From Flavobacterium pectinovorum (lineage in GTDB: Bacteria > Bacteroidota > Bacteroidia > Flavobacteriales > Flavobacteriaceae), in assembly GCF_022802975.1 (NCBI RefSeq), contig NZ_JAFEVZ010000015.1, forward strand, positions 1-64,000: a stretch of 64,000 bases of DNA, read 5' to 3'. How positions within the stretch are numbered: position 1 is the stretch's first letter; every line of letters starts with the position of its first letter. Below are positions 9,803 to 18,556 of the stretch, in pieces. The notes beneath the pieces were generated by a model. That model saw nothing but the letters and a program-made list of their open reading frames with translations. It ran no database searches and was not told the DNA's origin. The position numbers and the translations under genes were made by a program.

Positions 9803-9841
9803 AAATCCAAATTTCTAGAAATAGAAATTTGGATTTTTTTT
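9803..9841 (+). terminator. Intrinsic terminator after porV
   Basis: The arms AAATCCAAATTTCT and AGAAATTTGGATTT form a 14-bp perfect stem with a short loop, followed by eight T. It cleanly separates porU-porV from the cdd gene. Confidence 0.9.
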
Positions 9842-9853
9842 CCCTTACAAATA

Positions 9854-10336
9854 ATGAAAGAAATAAGCGTAACATCATCATTTCTGGTTTTCGATACTTT
9901 AGAAGAACTACCAAACGACATTCAGAATTTAATGAATCAGGCCGTCGAAATTCGTAAAAAAGCGTATGCACCCTACTCACAATTTAGAGTTGGTGCCGCT
10001 TTACTATTAGACAACGGGAAAATTGTTTTAGGATCGAATCAGGAAAATGCGGCTTATCCCTCAGGATTGTGCGCAGAACGTGTAGCCATCTTTCATGCAG
10101 GAAGTATTTATCCGGAAGCTAAGATTTTAAAAATGGCCATTACAGCAGCATCAGATTTGAACCAGACTCAGGCTCCTATTCCGCCTTGCGGTTCCTGCAG
10201 ACAATCAATCGCAGAATATGAAATCAAACAAGACACCCCCATTGAAATCTATTTTATGGGAGAAATTGGCGCAATTTATCAGTCGGCATCCCTTAAAAAC
10301 CTCCTTCCTTTCATGTTTGATAAAAAGTTCTTGTAA
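9854..10336 (+). CDS. cdd: Cytidine deaminase
   Basis: Cdd hydrolyses cytidine and deoxycytidine to uridine and deoxyuridine in pyrimidine salvage. The 160-residue protein shows the zinc site and catalytic acid: C73-A-E75 in LCAERVA, and C112 and C115 in PPCGSCRQ. The substrate segment APYSQFRVGAALL lies at about 39-51, and N63-x-E64 (SNQENAAYPSG) is also typical. The length fits the homotetrameric class with an N-terminal extension of about 20 residues. The gene sits between the porV terminator and the pdhA promoter region, so it is probably monocistronic. Confidence 0.95.
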   Translation: MKEISVTSSFLVFDTLEELPNDIQNLMNQAVEIRKKAYAPYSQFRVGAALLLDNGKIVLGSNQENAAYPSGLCAERVAIFHAGSIYPEAKILKMAITAASDLNQTQAPIPPCGSCRQSIAEYEIKQDTPIEIYFMGEIGAIYQSASLKNLLPFMFDKKFL

Positions 10337-10385
10337 AAAAAGCCAAAAAGTAGCTTTTAAATTTTAGTTCTTAAATGTAATGTCT

Positions 10386-10439
10386 TATTTTTGCATCCCG
10401 ACCCTTCGGGCGCAAATTTGTGGGAGGAAACTATTTTTG
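10386..10439 (+). promoter_or_regulatory. Tandem -7 boxes upstream of pdhA
   Basis: Two identical TATTTTTGC sequences lie at 10386-10394 and 10432-10440; both match TAnnTTTG. Between them is a short G+C-rich stretch (CCCGACCCTTCGGG) unusual for this intergenic DNA. Start sites near 10400 and 10446 would give leaders of about 98 and 52 nt for pdhA. Confidence 0.4.
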
Positions 10440-10497
10440 CGTTATAGGTGATAATTGATAACACAAAAAAACAACTTTAGCAAAAGAAAGAATTCAG

Positions 10498-11496
10498 ATG
10501 AAAGAAGTTACAAAAGAGGTTTACTTAAAGTGGTATGAAGACATGCTGCTTTGGAGAAAGTTTGAAGACAAACTTGCAGCATTATACATTCAACAAAAAG
10601 TCAGAGGATTTCTTCACCTCTACAATGGTCAGGAGGCAGTATTAGCGGGAGCTTTACATGCAATGGATTTGACTAAAGATAAAATGATTACTGCATACAG
10701 AAATCACGTACAGCCAATAGGTATGGGAGTTGATCCTAGACGTGTAATGGCTGAACTTTTAGGAAAAGCAACAGGAACATCAAAAGGTATGGGTGGTTCT
10801 ATGCACATTTTCTCAAAAGAGCACCGTTTTTACGGAGGTCACGGAATCGTAGGAGGACAAATTCCTGTAGGAGCCGGATTAGCTTTTGCTGATAAATATT
10901 TTGAAACTGGTGGTGTAACCATGACTTATTTTGGTGATGGAGCAGCAAGACAAGGTTCATTACACGAAGCTTTCAACATGGCAATGTTATGGAAATTACC
11001 GGTTGTATTTATCGTTGAAAACAATGGTTATGCAATGGGAACTTCTGTTGAAAGAACTGCAAACCATACTGACATCTGGAAACTTGGTTTAGGATACGAA
11101 ATGCCTTGCGGACCAGTTGACGGAATGAATCCTGTAAAAGTTGCCGAAGCAATGACTGAAGCAATCGAAAGAGCACGTCGTGGAGACGGACCAACTTTCC
11201 TTGAAATGAAAACGTACCGTTACAGAGGACACTCTATGTCTGATGCACAACTATACCGTTCAAAAGAAGAAATCGAAGAATACAAAAAAATTGACCCTAT
11301 TACTCAGGTTTTAGATGTAATTATGGATCAAAAATATGCTACAGAAGAAGAAATTGAAGTAATTGACCAAAGAGTAAAAGACCTGGTTGAAGAATGTGTG
11401 AAATTCGCCGAAGAATCTCCATATCCGGACTTGCAACAATTATACGATGTAGTATACGCACAAGAAGACTATCCATTTACACCTCATAAACTATAA
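10498..11496 (+). CDS. pdhA: Pyruvate dehydrogenase E1 component, alpha subunit
   Basis: The alpha subunit of the alpha2-beta2 E1 enzyme decarboxylates pyruvate with thiamine diphosphate and passes the acetyl group to E2. The 332-residue protein has the ThDP-binding motif GDGAARQGS...ENN at about 146-176 (FGDG start, NN end), the substrate-loop segment YRNHVQP (67-73), and the phosphorylation-loop-like YRYRGHSMSD near 241-250. Six nucleotides separate it from the E2 gene, so the two are one operon. The E1 beta subunit gene is not in the operon and must lie elsewhere, which I believe is normal in Flavobacterium. Confidence 0.95.
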   Translation: MKEVTKEVYLKWYEDMLLWRKFEDKLAALYIQQKVRGFLHLYNGQEAVLAGALHAMDLTKDKMITAYRNHVQPIGMGVDPRRVMAELLGKATGTSKGMGGSMHIFSKEHRFYGGHGIVGGQIPVGAGLAFADKYFETGGVTMTYFGDGAARQGSLHEAFNMAMLWKLPVVFIVENNGYAMGTSVERTANHTDIWKLGLGYEMPCGPVDGMNPVKVAEAMTEAIERARRGDGPTFLEMKTYRYRGHSMSDAQLYRSKEEIEEYKKIDPITQVLDVIMDQKYATEEEIEVIDQRVKDLVEECVKFAEESPYPDLQQLYDVVYAQEDYPFTPHKL

Positions 11497-11502
11497 TATA
11501 TT

Positions 11503-13134
11503 ATGGCGATTAAAGTAACAATGCCTCGTTTGAGCGATACTATGACGGAAGGAACGGTAGCGACTTGGTTAAAAAAAGTAGGCGACAAAGTCAGCGAAGG
11601 AGATATCTTAGCTGAAATTGAAACAGACAAAGCAACAATGGAGTTCGAATCTTTTAACGAAGGAACTCTTTTACATATTGGAATTCAGGCTGGAGAAACT
11701 GCTCCGGTTGATTCATTATTAGCAATTATTGGAAATGAAGGCGAAGACATTTCGGCTCTTTTAGCCGGTGGCGATGCCCCTGCCGCTCCAAAAGCTGAAG
11801 CCGCTCCTGCTGCCGAAGCAAAAACAGAAACTGCTGCTCCTGCAAAAGCTGCAACTGAATTACCAAAAGGTGTTATAGTGGTGACTATGCCTCGTTTGAG
11901 CGACACCATGACAGAAGGAACTGTAGCTACCTGGTTGAAAAAAGTAGGTGATACTGTTGCTGAAGGAGATATCTTAGCAGAAATTGAGACGGACAAAGCG
12001 ACTATGGAGTTTGAGTCTTTCAATGCCGGAACATTATTATACATCGGAATTCAGGAAGGAAACACCGCTCCAGTTGATAGTTTATTAGCCATCATCGGAC
12101 CAGCTGGAACTGACATTTCAGGAATTGCTGACGGTTTTACTGCCGGAGGTACTACAACTGCAAGCGCTCCTGCTGCTGCAGAAGAAACAAAAGCTGCACC
12201 TGTAGCCGAAAAAGCATCTGAAGCAGTTGCTGAAACTTCTAACGGAAGAATTTTAGCTTCTCCATTAGCTAAGAAAATTGCTTCCGACAAAGGAATTCAA
12301 TTGTCACAAGTTAAAGGATCTGGAGAAAATGGACGTATCGTAAAAAGCGATATTGAAAACTTTACTCCATCTGCACAGCCTGCTGCTAAAGCAACTTCTG
12401 ATGCAAAACCACAAGAATCAGCTGCACCAAAAGTATTTGTTCCTGCCGGAGAAGTTTACACAGAAGAGATCAAAAACTCTCAAATGCGTAAAATCATTGC
12501 AAAACGTCTTGCTGAATCATTATTTACTGCTCCTCACTATAACTTAGTAATTGAAGTAAGCATGGACGAAGCGATGGGCGCAAGAGCAACAATCAATACG
12601 GTTCCGGATACAAAAGTATCTTTTAACGATATGGTAATTAAAGCTTGTGCTTTAGCCTTGAAAAAACATCCAAAAATTAACTCTCAGTGGAAAGAAGATG
12701 CTATCATCATCAACCACCACGTAAATATTGGTGTTGCTGTAGCAGTTGAAGACGGATTAGTAGTTCCTGTATTGAAATTTACTGACGCTATGAGTTTATC
12801 TCAAATTGGTGCTTCAGTAAGAGATCTTGCCGGAAGAGCTAAAAACAAAAAATTAGGACCTCAGGAAATGGAAGGAAGCACATTTACAGTTTCTAACCTT
12901 GGAATGTTTGGTATCACTGAATTTAATTCAATTATCAACCAGCCAAACTCTGCCATCCTTTCTGTAGGTGCAATTGTTGAGAAACCAGTAGTTAAAAACG
13001 GTCAGATTGTAGTTGGAAACACCATGATGTTATCATTAGCTTGTGACCACAGAACAATTGACGGTGCAACTGGCGCTCAATTTTTACAAACATTAAAACA
13101 ATACATCGAAAGCCCGGTTACAATGTTGGCATAA
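11503..13134 (+). CDS. pdhC: Pyruvate dehydrogenase complex E2, dihydrolipoamide acetyltransferase
   Basis: E2 carries the acetyl group on swinging lipoyl arms and transfers it to CoA. The 543-residue protein contains two lipoyl domains (about 1-78 and 124-205) with the lipoylated lysines K43 and K165 in ETDKATMEFES. Ala/Pro linkers follow, then a peripheral-subunit-binding domain (about 249-285, ASPLAKKIASDKG to GRIVKSDIENF). The catalytic domain ends in DHRTIDG (H516, D520). The two lipoyl modules are also nearly identical at DNA level (about 11512-11700 and 11881-12060), which points to a fairly recent or homogenised duplication. It is co-transcribed with pdhA. Confidence 0.95.
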   Translation: MAIKVTMPRLSDTMTEGTVATWLKKVGDKVSEGDILAEIETDKATMEFESFNEGTLLHIGIQAGETAPVDSLLAIIGNEGEDISALLAGGDAPAAPKAEAAPAAEAKTETAAPAKAATELPKGVIVVTMPRLSDTMTEGTVATWLKKVGDTVAEGDILAEIETDKATMEFESFNAGTLLYIGIQEGNTAPVDSLLAIIGPAGTDISGIADGFTAGGTTTASAPAAAEETKAAPVAEKASEAVAETSNGRILASPLAKKIASDKGIQLSQVKGSGENGRIVKSDIENFTPSAQPAAKATSDAKPQESAAPKVFVPAGEVYTEEIKNSQMRKIIAKRLAESLFTAPHYNLVIEVSMDEAMGARATINTVPDTKVSFNDMVIKACALALKKHPKINSQWKEDAIIINHHVNIGVAVAVEDGLVVPVLKFTDAMSLSQIGASVRDLAGRAKNKKLGPQEMEGSTFTVSNLGMFGITEFNSIINQPNSAILSVGAIVEKPVVKNGQIVVGNTMMLSLACDHRTIDGATGAQFLQTLKQYIESPVTMLA

Positions 13135-13177
13135 AACAATGTCAGCCTGAGCAAAGTAGAAGGTTATTATAATTTTA

Positions 13178-13216
13178 AAATCCCGTTTTGAAAAATTCAA
13201 AACGGGATTTTTTTTT
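13178..13216 (+). terminator. Intrinsic terminator after pdhC
   Basis: AAATCCCGTTTTGAA pairs with TTCAAAACGGGATTT, followed by nine T. It closes the pdhA-pdhC operon. Confidence 0.9.
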
Positions 13217-13326
13217 CTCAACCTGAACTGAATTATTATTATCTCCAACGGCTGAAACCATTGGTTATAGTTTATAACATTGGATTATTATTTTCAAACG
13301 ATGCTAAAAAAACAAAATGCTCCTAT

Positions 13327-13440
13327 TTAGCCCCGATTGCTACGCCAGTTCGCTTCGCTCGTATGAAGTGAAAATCCTTATGGCCCGGAGTTCGGGACAT
13401 AAGATTATAACCGAAAGCGGGACGATACTTGCTGAAAAAT
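13327..13440 (-). repeat. Structured dispersed intergenic element, copy A
   Basis: The core reads, on the minus strand, AATCTTAT - hairpin - ATAAGGATTTTCACTTC. The hairpin has an 11-bp stem with one mismatch (13377-13387 with 13393-13403). The flanks are GCAAGTATCGTCCCGCT on one side and a GGGGCTAA end on the other. It shares the 15-mer AAGGATTTTCACTTC with the element at 33731-33817. About 20 nt (GCCAGTTCGCTTCGCTCGT) appear inserted in one flank. Such elements recur in Flavobacterium genomes; they may be the Flavo-1 RNA family, which I cannot confirm here. Confidence 0.55.
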
Positions 13441-13489
13441 CCTAACCTTTCTGCTCCAAAAAATAATAATCGTATTCAGGTTTCTCAAA

Positions 13490-13729
13490 TTTTCACAGGG
13501 AAAATTATCCAAGAATTACTTCAAAAAAACACTTACTGATTTAATTTCGGAAAGAATCATCATTGAAGCTAAAAGAGAATTATATATGACCAACAAAACG
13601 GTAAAAGAAATCGCTTATGAATTAGGCTATGATGACGAACATTATTTTAGTAGATTTTTTAAAACCAATGCTGATGTTTCTCCTCAAATTTATCGAGAAA
13701 CATTAGGATTTGGAAAAATGGAAGCTTAA
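13490..13729 (+). pseudogene. C-terminal relic of an AraC-family transcriptional regulator
   Basis: In one frame about 75 residues are readable: from FKKTLTDLISERIIIEAKREL through TVKEIAYELGYDDEHYFSRFFKTN to PQIYRETLGF. This is the second half of an AraC-type DNA-binding domain, including the complete second helix-turn-helix and the PxxYR signature. The first helix-turn-helix is scrambled (the frame changes near 13500) and the N-terminal effector domain is absent; upstream DNA is a repeat element. Its stop codon overlaps the stop of the convergent glycosyltransferase gene. I judge it non-functional. Confidence 0.75.
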
Positions 13730-14970
13730 TTTTTATTCTTCGCCTCTATCCATTTTGCCATGTATTTAGTACTTTTTAAAGTATGATGCTGAAGCAGACT
13801 CCCCATAAAATTTTGTAAACGATGGCTTTCTGAATCTTTCAAAAGTGAATCAACTACAGCTATTAATTCCACAGAATATTTTTCCTTTTGATAACATTCA
13901 TTAACAATGGTAATTCCATTTTTTTGAGATTGTCCCCAAAGCTTTTTATCCTGATATAACAAAATAGCATGTTTAGCAAATTCATCAACATCATCTGCAA
14001 TAAAGCCATTCCAAGATAAATTTGCATGCATCGCTTCAGAGCCAATTGTTGAAGTTACACTTGGCGTACCACATTGCATGGCTTCTAACAATTTACCTTT
14101 TAAACCAGCACCAAAACGAATCGGAGCTAAAACAACCCTGGCTTTTTTAACAATTTCATTAGCATCATTAGCTCTTCCCATTATAAAAAAACCATTTTTG
14201 GGTTGATGCAATTGTAATACTTTTTGCGAAGGATAAGCGCCATACACTTCTAAAACAGCTTCAGGGAATTGTTTTTTAATTAGAGGCCAAATCGATTCTT
14301 TTAAATATTGAACCGTATTCCAATTGGGTTCATGAAGAAAATTCCCGATGAAAACAAAATGCTGACGATCTTCAAAAGAAGGCAATTTCAGCAAATCTTC
14401 TTCTGACATTTCTTCAACTAAAAAAGGCAAATATTGCAATAAATTCGGATCAATTTTAAAAATATCTTTTAAAACCTTCATTTCAAATTCAGAAATAATA
14501 TAACTCAAATCACATCTTAAAATACTGGCAATTTCACGTTTTGCTACTTCTTCAGATAACAAATCATTCCATTTAAACATCCTGTTTTCTTTGAATGCTT
14601 TTTGACGTGCAGTCCTTAAGCAATGCAAATCTTCTGTATCTAATAATCGAATCGCTTTCGGACAATGCTCTGCCACTCGCCAGCCAAATTGTTCTTCAAT
14701 CATAAAACGATCAAACAAAACTACGTCCGGATTGAGTTCAATTATAAAATCATCAAAACTCGAATTATTCAGTTCAATCGATTTTTTCTCAACACCAAAT
14801 TCAGACAAATCAACCATAAAATCGCTATCTAAAGCCGGACTTGCAAATGTAATTTCAAATCCATTTGCTGTAAAAATCGAAATCAACTGCATCATTCTTC
14901 CACCCGCTGCGGAAGAATTGGGTTCAGGCCAGACAAAGCCAATAATTAATAGTTTTTTTATCTGTTTCAT
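13726..14970 (-). CDS. GT-B fold glycosyltransferase (GT4-like)
   Basis: This 414-residue protein has the two-domain layout of retaining GT-B glycosyltransferases. An N-terminal Rossmann domain starts IIGFVWPEPNSSAAGGRMMQ (about 9-28), the usual acceptor-side glycine loop. The C-terminal donor domain contains FVFIGNFLHEPNWN (about 205-218), VYGAYPS, and the GxG-type APIRFGAGLKGKLLEAMQCGTPSV (about 288-311), where the acidic E of LLEAMQCG takes the nucleotide-binding role. No signal or membrane segment is visible, so it acts in the cytoplasm, probably on a surface glycan. Substrate and product are unknown. It stands alone, not in a polysaccharide cluster. Confidence 0.8.
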   Translation of the reverse strand: MKQIKKLLIIGFVWPEPNSSAAGGRMMQLISIFTANGFEITFASPALDSDFMVDLSEFGVEKKSIELNNSSFDDFIIELNPDVVLFDRFMIEEQFGWRVAEHCPKAIRLLDTEDLHCLRTARQKAFKENRMFKWNDLLSEEVAKREIASILRCDLSYIISEFEMKVLKDIFKIDPNLLQYLPFLVEEMSEEDLLKLPSFEDRQHFVFIGNFLHEPNWNTVQYLKESIWPLIKKQFPEAVLEVYGAYPSQKVLQLHQPKNGFFIMGRANDANEIVKKARVVLAPIRFGAGLKGKLLEAMQCGTPSVTSTIGSEAMHANLSWNGFIADDVDEFAKHAILLYQDKKLWGQSQKNGITIVNECYQKEKYSVELIAVVDSLLKDSESHRLQNFMGSLLQHHTLKSTKYMAKWIEAKNKN

Positions 14971-15041
14971 TTTTAATATTTTCTAGTTGCAAAATAATGC
15001 TTTTTTAGGCGCATTTACTGATTTTAGGTTATAAAAAAGAC

Positions 15042-15049
15042 TAATTTTG
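15042..15049 (+). promoter_or_regulatory. -7 promoter box of miaE
   Basis: TAATTTTG followed by CAGC lies 24 nt before the ATG at 15074. Its position rules out the upstream in-frame TTG at 15047 as a real start codon. Confidence 0.5.
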
Positions 15050-15073
15050 CAGCATACAATTTTGATAAAAATT

Positions 15074-15655
15074 ATGTTAGGATTAAAATTAGCCACAGAC
15101 CCGCGTTGGGTAAATATCGTCGAATCGAATATCGAAGAAATTTTGACAGATCATGCCTGGTGCGAGCAAAAAGCAGCTTCAAACGCAATCAGCTTAGTTA
15201 CTTACAACTCTGAATTAGAGGAATTAGTAACCGAAATGTTAGTGATTGCCAGGGAAGAACTGGAACATTTGCAAATGGTTCACGATTTAATCAAAAAAAG
15301 AGGCCTGACTTTGGGGCGCGAAAGAAAAGATCATTATGTAAATGAGCTTTTTAAGTTCATGAAAAAAGACGGAAGCCGAAAAGATGCACTTTGTGATCGT
15401 TTATTATTTTCGGCCATGATTGAAGCCAGAAGCTGTGAACGTTTTAAAGTTCTTTCTGAGAATATTAAAGATGAAGAATTGGCTAAATTTTACCGTGACC
15501 TGATGATTTCTGAAGCCGGTCATTATACTACTTTTTTAGGATTCGCCAGAAAATATCAGGACAATATCGATATTGATAAACGCTGGAAGGAATGGATTGA
15601 ATACGAAGGTTCAATTATTACCAATTATGGAAAAAGCGAAACCGTACACGGTTAA
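15074..15655 (+). CDS. miaE: tRNA-(ms[2]io[6]A)-hydroxylase MiaE
   Basis: MiaE is a non-haem diiron monooxygenase that hydroxylates the isopentenyl group on adenosine-37 of tRNAs. The 193-residue protein is a ferritin-like four-helix bundle; the iron-binding glutamates and histidines can be seen in HAWCEQKAAS, REELEHLQM, EARSCERF and SEAGHY. I start it at the ATG giving MLGLKLATDPRWV, the usual MiaE beginning. A TTG nine codons upstream lies inside the promoter box. The AsmA-like gene follows after 49 nt. Confidence 0.9.
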   Translation: MLGLKLATDPRWVNIVESNIEEILTDHAWCEQKAASNAISLVTYNSELEELVTEMLVIAREELEHLQMVHDLIKKRGLTLGRERKDHYVNELFKFMKKDGSRKDALCDRLLFSAMIEARSCERFKVLSENIKDEELAKFYRDLMISEAGHYTTFLGFARKYQDNIDIDKRWKEWIEYEGSIITNYGKSETVHG

Positions 15656-15704
15656 TTTGTCTATTTTTTATCATTATTAAATACTTAAATTTAACAAAAC
15701 AGTT

Positions 15705-18467
15705 ATGTCAAAAAACAAATCTAAATCGATTTTATTGAAAATTGCAAAATACTCCGGAATAACCTTTGTTGTTATTTTAGGTCTATTGTTTTTGACACCT
15801 ATTGTTTTTGCTGATAAAATTAAGGAGCAGATTAAAAAAACGGCTAATGAAAAATTAAGCGCAGAACTGAATTACTCTGATGTATCCTTGTCATTTTTTC
15901 ATCATTTTCCTTCTTTAACTTTAACATTAAACGATTTAAGCCTTAACGGCTCTGCACCCTATAAAAGCGAAAAATTCATTACCGCTAAAGAGGTTTCTTT
16001 TGGAATAAATGTGGCCAGCTTAGTTTTTAGCAAATCCGTAAAAATTGATCAGATATATTTATCCGATTCATTTATTAATGTAAAAGTAAACCCAAAAGGA
16101 GAAGCAAATTATAATATTTATAAATCATCTTCACAGGCCGAAACGACAAAAGATAGCAGCGAAACAGCTCTAAAACTGGAGCGAATTGAGATTTTGAACA
16201 GTAAAATAATTTATAACGATCAATCTACCAAAGTACATTTTGATGCGCTTGGATTTAATTATTTAGGAAAAGGAGATCTAAACAAAGCTGTTTTTGATTT
16301 ATACTCGAAAGCTAACATCGAAAAACTGAATATTGTTTACGAAGGCGAACCTTATTTAATGAACAAAAAGATTGACGCTGATTTAATTACTAAGGTAAAC
16401 GTAAACTCATTGTCTTTTTTCTTTCAACAAAATAATTTAAAAATCAATCAGCTTTTGGTCGATTTTAAAGGGAAATTTGATTTTTTGAAAGACGGTTACA
16501 AAATGGATTTTGTTATAAAATCTGACAATAGTAACCTGCACGATGTCTTTACAGCTTTCCCTCCAAAATATATTACGTGGCTTTCTAAAACGGAATTAAA
16601 AGGAAATACTAATTTACTTTTTACTCTAAAAGGAGATTATATTGCCTCACAAAATATAGCGCCAGACCTTAATCTGGATGTAAAAATAGACAACGGATTT
16701 GTAAATTATGACAAAAATGCTTTTCCGGTTTCAAATTTGAACCTGGACATTAAAACAAAAGTTCCTTCTTTAAATCCGGATCTTGTAATTGTTGATGCAA
16801 AAAATTTATCCTTAAACATTAACAAAGATTATTTAAAATCTAAATTTTACGTAAAAGGTGTCAATACTCCGGAAATCAATGGTGAATTTAAAGCAAAAAT
16901 TGATCTTGGAAAACTAACTAAAGCTTTAGGAATTCCTGACATTGAACTAAAAGGAACTCTTACCGGAGATATAAAAACCAACGGAAAATTTGATCAAAAA
17001 AACAGACTTTTCCCTGCTACAAAAGGCTTTGTCGATTTAAATAACGGATATGTAAAAACCAAATATTACCCAAATCCGATTACGAATATTATTGTGAAAT
17101 CTAATATAAGCAATCAAAAAGGGACTTTTGACGATTTAAAAGTAAAACTAAAACCTGCTCAATTCACTTTTGAAGGAAAACCGGTTTTTGTATCGGCTGA
17201 TTTGAACAATTTTGATGATTTAACTTATGACGTGAAAGCCAAAGGAGAACTTGACGTTAAAAAAATATATAAGGTTTTCTCTCAAAAAGGACTTGATTTG
17301 GATGGTTTCATAAAAGCTGACCTGGCTTTAAAAGGAAAACAAAGTGATGCCACAAAAGGAAATTACAGCAAACTTCACAACAAAGGAACACTTGAACTAA
17401 GGAACATCGGAATTGCATCAGAATATCTTCCTCAAAAATTCATTATTAAAGAAGGTATTTTTAAAATCAATCAGGATAAGATGTCTTTCAATAACTTTTT
17501 GGCAGCTTATGGCCAATCTGATTTTAAGATGAATGGTTATCTGCAAAATGTTTTTAATTACGCAACTACTAATACCGGAATTCTAAAAGGTTCCTTTACT
17601 GTTTATGCACGATATATTAACGTAGATGAGTTTATGTCAACTACAGACAACAGCACACCTGTTACAAAAAGCTCTGCTCAACAAACTGAAACAAAATCAG
17701 GCACAACCACTCAGACAGGAGTTATCATAATTCCGACCAATTTGAATCTGCAATTAATGGCAAATGCACAAAAGGTATATTTTGACAAGCTTAACCTTCA
17801 AAATGCAAAAGGAAATTTAAGTATGAAAAATGGCAAACTGACCATGCAAAATACAGGATTCAATTTAATTGGCTGCAATGTGAATATGAATGGTAATTAT
17901 CAAGCCACGACACCCCAAAAGGCTAATTTTGATTACAGTATAAAAGCTTCAGATTTTAGCATAAAAAGAGCTTATAACGAAATTGAAGTTTTCAGAAAAA
18001 TGGCCAGTGCCGCCGAAAAAGCTCAGGGAATTGTTTCTTTAGATTACAAACTAAAAGGGCGCTTAAACGAAAATATGGAGCCGGTTTACCCTTCTTTAAC
18101 CGGTGGTGGAACACTTTCTGTTAAAGATGTAAAAGTAAGAGGTTTGAAAATGTTTAACGCAGTGAGTAAAGAAACAAGCTCTGAATCGATGAAAAATCCT
18201 GATGTTTCTAAAGTTGATATTAAAACTACAATCAAAAACAACATCATGACTGTAGAACGTTTTAAATTTAAGTTTGCGGGCTTCAGGCCACGAATCGAAG
18301 GAACAACAAGTTTAGACGGAAAACTTAATTTAAAAATGCGTTTGGGATTACCTCCGTTAGGTATATTTGGAATTCCACTGACTGTTACCGGAACTCAAAA
18401 TAATCCAAAAGTAAAAGTGGGCCGCAATACGGAAGATCTTGAGGAAACAGAAGATACTGAGCAATAG
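15705..18467 (+). CDS. AsmA-family envelope protein
   Basis: This 920-residue protein has a single N-terminal membrane helix (about residues 17-36, FVVILGLLFLTPIVFA). A long periplasmic part follows with the repeating beta-strand pattern of AsmA/TamB-type proteins. These are bridge-like lipid-transfer or outer-membrane-biogenesis factors between the two membranes. Typical features are the N-terminal FADKIKEQIKKTANEKLSAELNYSDVSLSFFHHFPSLTLTLNDLSL segment and the C-terminal PPLGIFGIPLTVTGTQNNPKVKV. A Thr/Gln-rich linker lies near 642-672 and the C-terminus is acidic (EDLEETEDTEQ). Exact cargo is unknown. A terminator follows directly. Confidence 0.85.
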   Translation: MSKNKSKSILLKIAKYSGITFVVILGLLFLTPIVFADKIKEQIKKTANEKLSAELNYSDVSLSFFHHFPSLTLTLNDLSLNGSAPYKSEKFITAKEVSFGINVASLVFSKSVKIDQIYLSDSFINVKVNPKGEANYNIYKSSSQAETTKDSSETALKLERIEILNSKIIYNDQSTKVHFDALGFNYLGKGDLNKAVFDLYSKANIEKLNIVYEGEPYLMNKKIDADLITKVNVNSLSFFFQQNNLKINQLLVDFKGKFDFLKDGYKMDFVIKSDNSNLHDVFTAFPPKYITWLSKTELKGNTNLLFTLKGDYIASQNIAPDLNLDVKIDNGFVNYDKNAFPVSNLNLDIKTKVPSLNPDLVIVDAKNLSLNINKDYLKSKFYVKGVNTPEINGEFKAKIDLGKLTKALGIPDIELKGTLTGDIKTNGKFDQKNRLFPATKGFVDLNNGYVKTKYYPNPITNIIVKSNISNQKGTFDDLKVKLKPAQFTFEGKPVFVSADLNNFDDLTYDVKAKGELDVKKIYKVFSQKGLDLDGFIKADLALKGKQSDATKGNYSKLHNKGTLELRNIGIASEYLPQKFIIKEGIFKINQDKMSFNNFLAAYGQSDFKMNGYLQNVFNYATTNTGILKGSFTVYARYINVDEFMSTTDNSTPVTKSSAQQTETKSGTTTQTGVIIIPTNLNLQLMANAQKVYFDKLNLQNAKGNLSMKNGKLTMQNTGFNLIGCNVNMNGNYQATTPQKANFDYSIKASDFSIKRAYNEIEVFRKMASAAEKAQGIVSLDYKLKGRLNENMEPVYPSLTGGGTLSVKDVKVRGLKMFNAVSKETSSESMKNPDVSKVDIKTTIKNNIMTVERFKFKFAGFRPRIEGTTSLDGKLNLKMRLGLPPLGIFGIPLTVTGTQNNPKVKVGRNTEDLEETEDTEQ

Positions 18468-18472
18468 AATCT

Positions 18473-18500
18473 AAAACCTGCTTTTTTGAGCAGGTTTTTC
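18473..18500 (+). terminator. Intrinsic terminator after the AsmA-like gene
   Basis: AAAACCTGC pairs with GCAGGTTTT across an eight-base loop, followed by a T-rich tract (TTTTTCTTTTT). Confidence 0.9.
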
Positions 18501-18520
18501 TTTTTATTAAATTATATTTA

Positions 18521-18528
18521 TAGTTTTG
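18521..18528 (+). promoter_or_regulatory. -7 promoter box of the AraC-type regulator gene
   Basis: TAGTTTTG matches TAnnTTTG 28 nt before the regulator start and just after the AsmA terminator. The -33 region is only T-rich. Confidence 0.4.
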
Positions 18529-18556
18529 GTTTTGAATAACAAACAGACAGACAACC

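Noticed and set aside
11685..12290. Two minus-strand frames opposite pdhC
   Set aside because: They mirror the Ala/Pro linkers and lipoyl repeats of E2; their similarity to each other simply reflects the repeated lipoyl modules.
11685..13134. E1 beta subunit hidden in the pdh region
   Set aside because: The operon is E1 alpha then E2 only; no beta-subunit motifs occur before the terminator at 13178.
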